A stretch of 64,000 nucleotides of DNA from contig NW_020954557.1 of NCBI RefSeq assembly GCF_900497805.2, forward strand, positions 35,433,869-35,497,868, read 5' to 3'. Numbering within the stretch: the stretch's first letter is position 1; every line of letters starts with the position of its first letter. Position numbers and translations under genes: made by a program. Shown piece by piece: positions 37,091 through 46,379 of this stretch. The stretch is from Vombatus ursinus. Its lineage: Eukaryota > Chordata > Mammalia > Diprotodontia > Vombatidae. Under the pieces are notes generated by a model. That model ran no database searches and was not told where the DNA came from. It saw only the letters and a list, made by a program, of their open reading frames with translations.

Positions 37091-39074
37091 AAGTCCTTAA
37101 AAAGTAGAATTGACCACATGGAAAAGGAGGTGCAAAGTCTAATAGAAGAAAGTAACTCTTTAAAAATGAGAATAGGGCAAGTGGAAACTTATGACTCTAT
37201 GAGACAGCAAGAATCAGTCAAATAGAAATAAAAGAATGAAAAAACACAAGAGAATATAAAATACTTCATTGATAAAAACAACTGACCTGAAAAATAGATC
37301 CAGGAGAGACAATTTAAAAGTTATTGGTTTACCTGAAAACCATGATGAAAAAAAGAGCGTGAACAACATCATTTAGGAAATCATCAGAGAAAACTACCCT
37401 GAGCTCCTAGGACCAGAGGGTAAATTAGTCATCGAAAAAATCCACCTATCACCTCCTGAAAGAGATCCCAAATTGAAAATGCCAAGGACTATAGTAGCTA
37501 AACTTCAAAACTATCAGATTAAAGAGAAAATACTGCAAGCAGCTAGAAAGAAACAATTTAAATATCATGGAACCACAGTCAGGATTAGGTATGACTTCAA
37601 AGCTTCTATATTAAAAGACTGAAGGGCATGGAATACAACATTCCATAAGGCAAAGGAGCTTGGATTATAACCAAGGATCAACTACCCAGCAAAACTGAGC
37701 ATAATCTTTCAGGGGAGGGGATGGACATTCAATAAAATAGAGGACTTCCAAACCTTCCTGATGAAAAGACCAGAACTCAGCAGAAAATTTGACCTTCAAG
37801 TACAATACTCAAGAGAGACATAAAAAGGTAAACTGGAAAGAAAAAAACAACAACATATTATTAATAAGGGCAAACTGTTTACATCCCTACAAGGGAAGAT
37901 GACACTTGTAACTCTTAAGAAATGTAATACTTGATGTAATAGTAAAAAATCTAATTAAGTGGTGAAAAGAGATTGTACTGGTTGAAGAAGAAAGGAGGAG
38001 GCAGACAAGGATGAATTAAATCACATGAAAAGGCACAAAAACCAAATAAAGTAGAAGGAAAGAAAGGAGGGAGATGAGAATTGTTTGAACCTTACTCTCA
38101 TCACATTTGGTTCAAAGAGGGAATAACATAATCATTTAGGTATAGAAATCTAACTTACCCTACAGGAAGTGAAAAGGGTAAAGAGAAAAGAAAAGGGAGG
38201 GGGCTAATAGAAGAGAGGGCAGACTGAGGGAGGCAGTGGTCTAAAGCAAAACTCTACTGAGGGGGGAAGGGAAAAAGGAGAGAAAAAAGCATAAAGGAGG
38301 GGGGAGAGGAATAGGATGGAGAGGAAGACACAGATAGTAATCATAAAAAACAGAAACAGATAGCAGAGTGGATTAAGAACCATAAACCTACAATATGTTG
38401 TCTACAGGAAACACATTTGATGCAGAGGGATACACACAGAGTAAAGGTAAAAGGCTGGAGCAGAATATATTATGCTTCAGCTGAAGTAAAAAAAAAAAAG
38501 CAGAGGTAGCAATCCTGATCTCAGACAAAGCAAAAGCAAAAATAGATCTAATTAAAAAGAGATAAGGAAGGAAACTACATTCTGCTAAAAGGTACCATAG
38601 ATAATGAAGTAATATCATTACTAAACATATATGCACCAAATAGTACAGTAGCCAAATTCTTAAAGGAGAAGTTAAGGAAGATACAGGAAGAAATAGATAA
38701 CAAAACCATACTAGTGGGGGACCTCAACCTCCCACTCTCAGAGCTAGATAAATCTAATTGCAAAATAAACAAGAAAGAAGTTAAGGATATCAATAGAATC
38801 CTAGAAAAGTTAAATATGGTTGACGTCTGGAGAAAACTGAATAGAGACGGAGAGGAATATACCTTTTTCTCAGCAGTACATGGCACCTACACAAAAACTG
38901 ATCATGTACTAGGGCATAAAAACCTCACAATCCAATGCAGCAGGGCAGAAATATTAAATACATCCTTTTTAGATCAGGATACAATAAAAATTACATGTAA
39001 TAAAAGGCCATGGAAAGATAGACTAAAAATTATTTGTAAACTAAATAATCTAATCCTAAAGAATGAGTGGGTCA

Positions 39075-39230
39075 GGGCAGCTAGGTGGCGCAGTGGATAG
39101 AGCACCGGCCCTGAAGTCAGGAGGACCTGAGTTCAAATCTGGCCTCAGACCAAGCACTTGACACATACTAGCTGTGTGACCTTGGGCAAGTCACTTAACC
39201 CTGATTGCCTCACTAAAAAAAAAAAAAAAA
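39075..39230 (+). mobile_element. tRNA-derived SINE nested in L1 ORF2 (endonuclease region)
   Basis: It is the same SINE type as at 36945, starting GGGCAGCTAGGTGGCGCAGT, with an A19-type tail. A perfect 17-bp target duplication AAAGAATGAGTGGGTCA flanks it (39058-39074 and 39231-39247). Confidence 0.95.
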
Positions 39231-41908
39231 AAAGAATGAGTGGGTCAAACAACAAATCATAGAAACAATAACTTCATCCAAGAGAATGCCAATAATGAGA
39301 CAATATACCAAAAAGTAGGATGCAGCAAAAGTGGTCCTTAGGGGAAGTGTTATATCTCTAAATGCTTATATGAGTAAAATAGAGAAAGAAGAGATCAATG
39401 AATTGGACAAGCAACTAAAAAAGCTAGAAAAAGAAGAAACTGAAAATCCCAAATTTAATACCAAATTAGAAATTCTGAAAATCAAAGGAGAGATTAATAA
39501 AATTGAAATTAAGAAAACTATTGACCTAATAAATAAAACTAAGAGCTTGTTTTATGAAAAAAATAAAATAGATTAACTTTTGGTTAATTTGATTTAAAAA
39601 AAAGAAAGAAGAAAACCAAATTACCAGCATCAAAAATGAAAAGGGTGAATTCACCACCAGTGAAGAGGAAATCAAAACAATAATTAGGAGCTATTTTGCC
39701 CAACTGTATGCCAATAAATTTGACAATCTTACTGAAATGGATGAATATTTACAAAAATATAAATTACCCAGATTAATGGAAGAGGAAATAAAATACTTAA
39801 ACAACCTCATTTCAGAAAAAGAAATTGGACAAGCCATTGATGAACTCCCTAGGAAAAAATCTCGAAGGTCAGATGGATTTGCAAGTGAATTCTACCAAAC
39901 ATTTAAAGAACAACTAATTCCAACACTATATAAACTATTTGGGAAAACAGGTGAAGAAGGAGTCTTATAAATTATTTTCATGATACAAATATGGTGCTGA
40001 TACCTAAACCAGGAAGAGCCAAAAGAGAAAGAAAATTATAGGCCACTTTCCCTGATGAACATAGATGCAAAAATTTTAAATAAAATATTAGCAAAGAGAT
40101 TAAAATAACTTATCTCACGAATAATACATTATGACCAGATAAGATTTATACCAGGAATGCAGGGCTGATGCAATATTAGGAAAACTATCAGCATACTTGA
40201 TCATATCAACAACAAAACTAACAAATCATATGATTATCTCAATAGATGCAGAAAAAGCATTTGACAAAATACACCATCCATTCCTATTAAAAACATTAAA
40301 GAGCATAGGAATAAATGGAGTCTTCCTTAAAATGATAGATAGCATCTATCAAAAACCATCAGTAAGCATTACATGTAATGGGGATAAATTACAAGCATTT
40401 CCAATAAGATCGGTTGGTGAAACAAGGATGTTCATTATTACCACTGTTATTCGATATTGTGCTAAAAATGTTAGCTGTAGAAATTAGAGAAGAAAAAGAA
40501 ATTGAAGGAATTAGAACAGGCAAAGAAGAAACAAACCTATCACTCTTTGCAGATATGATGGCATATCTAGAGAATTAAGTAAAAAATTTAGCAAAGTTGC
40601 AGGGTATAAAATAAACCCACACAAATCATCGGCATTTCTATATATTACTAACAAAGCCCAGCAGCAAGAGATAGAAAGAGAAATTCCATTTAAAATTACT
40701 GTAGATACTATAAAATATTTGGGAATCTACCTGCCAAAACAAAACCAAAAACTATATGAACACAATTACAAAATACTTTCACACAAATAAAGTCAGATAT
40801 AAATAATTGGAAAAATATCAGTTGCTCGTGGGTAGGCTGAGCTAATATAAAAAAATGACAATTCTACCTAAATTAATTTACTTATTCAGTGACATACCAA
40901 TCAAACTACCAAAAATTATTTTATAGAGCTAGAAAAAATAATAACAAAATTCATCTAGAAGAACAAAAAGTCCAGAATATCAAAGGAACTAATGAAAAGA
41001 AATGCAATTCAAGGTGGCCTAGCTATATCTGATCTTAAATTGTATTATAAAGCAGCCATCATCAAAGCTACTTGGTACTGGCTAAGAAATAGAGTGGGAG
41101 ATCAGTGGAATAGGTTAGGTATGCAGGACACAATAGTCAATGACTGTACTAATCTATTATTTGATAAATCCAAAGACTCTAGCTTCTGGGATAAGAAATC
41201 GCTATTTAGCAAAAAGCTGCTGGGAAAACTGGAAAAATGTATGGCAGAAACTGGGCATAGAACAACATCTTATACCCTATTCCAAAGTAAAGTCAAAATG
41301 GATACACAATTTAGATATGACTGATAGTATAAGCAAAATAGAAGAACAAGGAATAGTCTACCTTTCAGATCTATGGAGAAGGGAAGAATTTACAACCAAA
41401 CAAGAGATAGAGAACATTATGAAATGCAAAATGAACAATTTTGATTACATTAAATTGAAAAGTTTTTGCACAAATAAAGCCAATGCATCCAAATTAGGAG
41501 GGAAGCAGAAAACTGGAAAAGATTTTTTATAACCAGTGTGACTGATAAAGGCCTCATTTCTAAAATATATAGAGAACTGAGTCAAATTTGTAAGAATAAA
41601 AGTCATTCCCCAATTGATAAATGGTCAAAGGATATGAACAGGTAGTTCTCAGAGCAAGAAACTAGCTATCTATAGTCACATGAAAAAATGTTTTAAATCA
41701 CTATTACAGAAATGCAAATTAAAATGACTCTGAGGTACCACATCGTACCTATCAGATTGGCTAATATGACAAAACAGGACACTGATAAATGTTGGAGAAG
41801 ATGTGGGAAAATTGGGACACTAATGTATTGTTAGTGGAGTTGTGAAATGATCCAACCATTTTGGAGAACAATTTGGGGCTATGCCCAAAGGGCTATAAAA
41901 TTGTGCAT

Positions 41909-41985
41909 ACCCTTTGACCTAGCAATACCACTTCTAGATCTGTATCCCAAAGAAATCTAGAAGTGGTATTACTGGGTCAAAGGGT
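41909..41985. repeat. 31-base inverted duplication inside L1 ORF2
   Basis: Arm 41909-41939 and arm 41955-41985 are reverse complements at 29 of 31 positions, with a 15-base loop. In the other L1 copy (~34250-34360) the position of the right arm is occupied by ~75 bases of ordinary ORF2 sequence. The segment was therefore replaced by an inverted copy of its own upstream neighbour. Confidence 0.9.
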
Positions 41986-42604
41986 TGCAACTAAGAATTG
42001 GAAATTGAGGGAATGCCCATCAATTGGAGAATGGCTGAACAGATGGTGGTATTTGAATGTAATGGAATACTATTGTGCCATAAGAAATGATGAGCTGGTA
42101 GACTTCAAAAAAACTTGGAAAGACTTACATGAACTGATGCAGAGTGAAATGAACAGAACCAGGAGAACATTGTACATAGTAACAGCTACATTATGGGATG
42201 ACTGACTTTGATAGACTTGGCTATTCACAGCAATGCAAGAATCTAAGACAATTACAAAAGATTTACGATGAAAATTGCTATCCACACCCAGAAAAAGAAA
42301 TATGGAGTCCGAATGTATATGGAAGTAGACTATTTGCTCTCCTTTTTCTTTGTTGTTTTGTTTTACTGCTTCATTCTTGTGGCTCCTCCCATTAGTTCCA
42401 ATTGTTCTTTACCTCATGACTAATGGGCAAATAAGGTTAACATGAATTATATATAGAGCCTATATTGGATTTTACATCGTGGGGGAGGGGAGGGGAAGAA
42501 ATGGGAGGGAGGGAAAATTTAAAACTCAAAATCTTATAGAAGTGAATGTTGAAAGCTATAAATAAATAAATTTTTTAAAAAGAAAAATAAAAGAATAGGG
42601 TCTA

Positions 42605-43540
42605 TAAACTGAAGAAGGGTTGAGGAAGAAAAATGCCTGGATCAATTTGCATTTTCACCAAGTGCCAGGGCTAGCTACTCCTATTAAGGTTAAATAATTT
42701 AAAACTTTGCAATTTTTATTTTTTTATTTTAAAACTCCTTTAATTTCTTCAATAAGGAAAATGTTTATTTCAATGACAGGAAGTTAAGAGAGAAACTGGA
42801 AACCTGAATCCCTTTCCTTAGTGGATCTGGTCAAAAGAAACCTAGAATATAAATAGCGGATGGTGACATTAATTACCAAGGAAAAGAAGAGGGACAGAGA
42901 CAAAGACAGAGAGAAAGAGAGAGGCAGAGACAGGTTTTGGGGAGCCAACCTAAAACCAAAAGGATTTAACAGCCAGCAGCATGGCCTTGGGGCATCACAA
43001 CATACTTATCTGTGTTTCAAAAAATTAATAGCAGGTGGAGTCTATAAATATGTTATTAATTTAACGGGGATAAAAATAGCATCTACCTCCCAGCGTTTTT
43101 GGTAAGATCAAATAAGATAATATTTGTAAAGCATTATATCAATGGTAGCTATTACTATTATTATTATATTCTATCACCTTCATATCTGACTCCTTCACCC
43201 TCATTCAATGATCCAACCCATGTAACGAAGATTCTTAAAAAAGAAAAAAAGGAATTCGGCAAAACTAACCAACACATTGACCCAGAAGGAGAGAATGTAT
43301 AGTCTTCTACAGTCATGACAGCTGACCTCTACAATGAAGCAAAGAAGGTACATTTTAAAAATTCTTCTCTAGGGTCAAGGTTGGTCATTACGCCATTGTT
43401 TTTGTTTCTGTTGTTCTTTTCATTTCTTTGCTATAGTTTTATATATTATTTTTCTAATCTTCTGTTTACTTTACTCTGCATCAGTCAGATAAGCATCAAT
43501 CCCATGCTTCTCTGAATTCTTTATATTTACTATTTCTTGT
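42605..43540. other. no gene; short SINE tail near 43065-43150
   Basis: 'agcatctacctcccagcg', 'aataagataatatttgtaaagc' is a CORE-SINE 3' part. A GA-rich patch lies at 42890-42930. The rest is unrecognised. Confidence 0.45.
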
Positions 43541-43544
43541 ACAA

Positions 43545-44640
43545 ATATTCCACTTCCACTACATTAATATACAATAGTTTGTGTAGCCATTCCCCAAGTG
43601 GACAGCTACTTTGTTTCCAGTTCTTTGCTACTACAAAACATATTCTACCCTGACTATTTTGATGTATATAGGAAATTTCTTTCTGTACTTTATTTCCTTG
43701 TGAATATATGTCTAGCAGTAATATATCCTCTTATACATATTTAGTCACTTTTTAAATATAATATCAAATTGCTTGGACTAATGGTTGGACTAATTCATAG
43801 TTCCAACAACAGTATATTGGTGTATTATCTTCCCATAGCCTCTTTTGCTTATCTTTTGTCATCTTTACCAATTTGCTGGATATAAGGTGAAACCTGCAGA
43901 TTGTTTGGATTTGAATTTATTATTAGTGATGTGAAGCAACATTTCATATATTTAATAGCTTACAATTCTTCTGAAACTTTTTGTTCATATCCATTGATCA
44001 CTTTTTTTATTGGAAAATTATAGCTAGGTCTTAAATATTTGTGTTTGCTTCCTATATATCTTGAATGTTGCATCTTGATCACAAATATTAGAGGCAAAGA
44101 TTTTTCCCAAACAAAAGTTTCTTTGTCAACTTAGTTCCATTGATTTGTTAGTGCAAAAACTTTTCAATATTATAGTCAAAATAATCTCTTTCATCTTTTA
44201 ATATCATTTCTATCCCTTGGTTCAGAATTCTTTCCCTAGCCATGGCTGTTCTGGTTGTTCTAAAGATTTTTTTTTTTGGAGGGGAGATGTTTTGTGTGGT
44301 GTGTGTGTCCATGTGAGAGAGAGAGAGAAAAAAAGAGAGAGAGAGAGAGAGACAGCTGTAACATTCAGGTTGGTATCCATATTGAGCTTACTTTGGAATA
44401 TTTTGTAAGATGGTGGTCTAAATTTAATTTCTGCAGAACGAGTTTCAAGTTTCGAATGTAACTCGTTTTGGTTTTTATCATTTACTATTCCAAATCAATT
44501 AATTACTATTTCTTCCTTATCTAGTTTTTCCACTGATTTTTCTAAACTAATATCAAATGTATTTTGATGATTACTGCCTTATAGTACAATTTGAGACCTC
44601 AAAATGCTGTTTCCCCCTTCATTCCCTATTACCCTTGAGC
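43545..44640 (-). mobile_element. L1 LINE ORF2/3' region, minus strand, old
   Basis: 'ccattccccaagtggacagctactttg', 'ccagttctttgctactac', 'ttgctggatataaggtgaaacctgcag' and 'atcacaaatattagaggcaaag' run in antisense L1 order. It is heavily diverged and contains a GA microsatellite at 44315-44352. Confidence 0.75.
44315..44352 (+). repeat. (GA)n microsatellite
   Basis: GA units with a short A run in the middle, lying within an old antisense L1. Confidence 0.95.
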
Positions 44641-44689
44641 AGATTTCTTTTCACACAAAAAAACAGGGTTTTTTTGTTTAGATTGTAAC

Positions 44690-44880
44690 TTTCAAATTTG
44701 CAAAGCACTTTACATACATGATCTCATTTGAGATAAGTAGTTAAGATTACTGTTCCCACTTTACAGGAAATAAAGGTTAATATAACTGGCATGCTCAGGG
44801 TCGCCCAGCTAGTAAAGTGAGAGGTAGGATTTGAACAAATCTTCACAACTTCAAGTCAAACCCAGTCTAGCCAGTAACCC
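44690..44880 (+). mobile_element. MIR-type SINE
   Basis: 'gcaaagcactttacatacatgatctcattt', 'ctgttcccactttacaggaa' and 'gctcagggtcgcccagctagtaa' follow a MIR/Ther1 layout. It ends ~250 bases before the promoter's ZNF143-like cluster. Confidence 0.7.
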
Positions 44881-45135
44881 AGACTGCCAGTTAGTGCTGC
44901 CTCAGTAACTTTTTGTCACGTGTTCCTGCATGGCTGAATTCGGTCCTGCAGCTATACAGGCTTTCTAATTACGAAAGGCAGAGGGAGTAAATAAGCTGTC
45001 CGACATTTCCAGGATTTTCCTGGAGAAGTATCTCCCCACCACTACCAACCTTCTCAACCACACAGCAAGATAGCTTTGAAGCTGAGCACCCCAGTTCTTA
45101 CGTAATAGCCAGCCCATCTAGAGGTAACAAGGGGA

Positions 45136-45237
45136 ACTCTGATTCCCAGCGAGCATTGCGGTCAGGCTGCACTACAACATCCACCATGCACTGCGCGAAC
45201 TCTTCCCTCTACGTTGGTGTATGCTGGAGCTTGTAGT
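45136..45237. promoter_or_regulatory. three ZNF143/SBS-like elements
   Basis: Three matches to the ZNF143 (Staf) site, consensus roughly ACTACAAYTCCCAGMATGCMYYGCG, lie together. They are 45136-45161 (+, degenerate at the ACTACA part but with good TTCCCAG and GCGG), 45171-45196 (+, ACTACAAC...CATGCACTGCGC) and 45219-45237 (minus, ACTACAAGCTCCAGCATAC). They sit ~300 bases upstream of CWC22 exon 1. Clustered SBS sites mark constitutive and often bidirectional promoters. Factor occupancy is inferred. Confidence 0.55.
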
Positions 45238-45261
45238 TTCTTTGAGCACTTCCCTAAGTGA

Positions 45262-45270
45262 CCATCTTGG
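45262..45270 (-). promoter_or_regulatory. YY1-type CCAAGATGG on the minus strand
   Basis: CCATCTTGG on the + strand reads CCAAGATGG on the minus strand, the classic YY1 element found just downstream of transcription starts. With the adjacent ZNF143-like sites it could mark a divergent start facing away from CWC22. No recognisable gene follows to the left, so any product would probably be a promoter-upstream or long non-coding RNA. Confidence 0.35.
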
Positions 45271-45465
45271 TGAGGTAGGAAGTTCGGTGGCTTGGGAGGA
45301 GGCTGCTTCTCTAGATTGGTGTCGAGATTTGGGATTATTTTAAAACAAGAAAAAAGAAAAACTCCAGATCTGAAAATACCGACGGCTGCTCCACATTCAG
45401 GTTTTGAAATCAATTAACACTCATTTCCTCTCAACATCCACCCACCCACCCCTACTCTCGAGGTA

Positions 45466-45517
45466 GGGCGGGAGGGCCAGGGGAACCGGAAGTTGCGTGT
45501 TCGAGCATTATGGCGGC
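45466..45517 (+). promoter_or_regulatory. CWC22 core promoter motifs (GC box, ETS site, YY1-type element)
   Basis: GGGCGGG (45466-45472), CCGGAAGT (45486-45493) and ATGGCGGC (45510-45517) occur within 52 bases at the left edge of a CpG-rich block. There is no TATA box. This is the usual make-up of a constitutive TATA-less promoter, and it fits CWC22's housekeeping splicing role. Binding is inferred from motif only. Confidence 0.6.
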
Positions 45518-45532
45518 GCGGTGGAGCTCCAG
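45480..45532 (+). other. CWC22: CWC22 exon 1, non-coding (5' end estimated)
   Basis: A CpG-rich segment ends in CTCCAG followed by GTATTT, a usable splice donor at 45533. It holds an ETS-type CCGGAAGT (45486-45493) and an ATGGCGGC (45510-45517) typical of YY1-marked housekeeping starts. Joined to the acceptor at 55623, the exon gives a leader with no in-frame extension of CWC22, because the ATG at 45510 reaches a stop at the start of exon 2. The donor and its link to exon 2 are inferred from motif and position; no transcript is available. Confidence 0.6.
45510..45532 (+). other. uORF1 start in the CWC22 leader (spans the exon 1/2 junction)
   Basis: The ATG at 45510 has A at -3 and G at +4, a strong initiation context. 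If exon 1 joins exon 2 at 55624, it encodes an eight-residue peptide MAARWSSR and stops at TGA 55625-55627, the second to fourth bases of exon 2. Whether it is translated depends on where transcription begins: a start downstream of 45510 would remove it. Confidence 0.45.
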
Positions 45533-45984
45533 GTATTTACAGAACGCGTTTGTGGGGAATGGGGGAGCCGAGTGGGCGTGGGGCTGGGCGGTCGTAAGGG
45601 CTGGGGAAGAGGGGACCGCGGCCTCCGACCGTGGCTGCTTGGTTGTTTAAAGGAGGTTCGGACAGAGCCGCCGCTCCTCGACGTGTGGGGCCGGGGTCTG
45701 CCCGCGGCGGAGCGGAAGGGTCGTTGCGCTTGCTGCGGCCCGGGACCGGGCGGTGTGGGTCCACTCCTTCCCTAGCTCGGGCAGGGAGCGCCTGAGCTCC
45801 GGGCTGGACCCCCTGGCCCCGAGCTCTGGCCGGCGTCATTCTGCCCCCACGAGCGGGGATCAGGGGGCTCCAGGCAGTTAGAGGTGCCCCCACCCCGACT
45901 TGAGCCTCCGCCGAGATTTCTCAGGCGCCCGCTTATGCACAGCCCTGAGTCCCAATGCTGGCACCTAGGGAACACTTCGTTATT

Positions 45985-46292
45985 GCCCTCCAACTCCATC
46001 CTTCCCCCTTTTCTTTTACCCGTACTCACATTCCTCTTTTCCCTCTTCCCCCCTTCCTCTTTCCCTGTCCCCCATGTTAACTTCCCTCCTCCTCCTACTT
46101 TTCCCCTTCCTCCAGATCCCCCCTTTCTCTCCCCTTTCCACTCCTCTCCCCCTTCTTTCTCTTCCCTCCTTTCCCTTTCTCCATCCTTTACTCCCCTTCT
46201 CCCCCTTTCTCTCCCCGTCTCTCCCCACCTCTCTTTGCTTTCTTCCTCTTTTCTCCTTCTCCTTTCTTCTCTCTTCCAACTTTCTCTTTACT
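45985..46292 (+). repeat. ~300-base polypyrimidine tract in CWC22 intron 1
   Basis: An almost uninterrupted C/T run (short blocks of CCCTTTCTC type, very few purines) starts where the CpG island ends. The opposite strand is a matching GA-rich run. Such tracts can form triplex (H-DNA) or R-loops and bind PTB-like proteins once transcribed. Long frames across it (45884-46318, 46016-46279) are composition artefacts. Confidence 0.8.
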
Positions 46293-46379
46293 GTATTAGG
46301 AAACGGGATCCCTGCTGATATGGAGCTTACCAGTTAATTAGGGGCTTGGACAAACCCCTTTTATTCATTATTTCATTTA

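Larger units (their letters stand above)
35954..42591 (+). mobile_element. L1 LINE, nearly full length, with two nested SINEs
   Basis: The element has a ~105-base SINE-like leader, an L1 5'UTR from ~36058 ('aaaatggtggagtaagaag'), ORF1 at 36638-37823 (ending MKRPELSRKFDLQ), ORF2 from ~38340 to 42205, and a 3'UTR ending in an A-rich tail. ORF2 retains recognisable endonuclease motifs (LQETHL near 38402, GDLNLP near 38719, HGTYTKTDH near 38880), the RT motif SIDAEKAFDKIHHPF (~40229-40273), and the C-terminal EYYCAIRND block. Both ORFs are broken by many frameshifts and stops, and the FADD catalytic box near 40545 reads FADM. Candidate target duplications AGAATAGGGT lie at 35944-35953 and 42592-42601. 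It is not mobile now. Confidence 0.85.
45465..45935. promoter_or_regulatory. CpG island over CWC22 exon 1 and start of intron 1
   Basis: GC- and CpG-rich sequence (many CG dinucleotides, for example around 45540-45730) stands out sharply from the AT-rich surroundings. It covers exon 1 and the first ~400 bases of intron 1. It ends where a long pyrimidine-rich tract begins. Open frames here, such as those at 45497-45775 and 45537-45893, reflect the lack of AT-rich stops rather than genes. Confidence 0.75.

Noticed and set aside
44437-44470. Small AACGAGTT/AACTCGTT hairpin
   Set aside because: Eight-base arms in an old L1 are expected by chance; there is no terminator or RNA gene context.
45884-46318. 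144-codon Pro/Ser/Leu-rich frame
   Set aside because: It is produced by the polypyrimidine tract and CpG island, which contain few stop-forming triplets. There is no domain or splice context.
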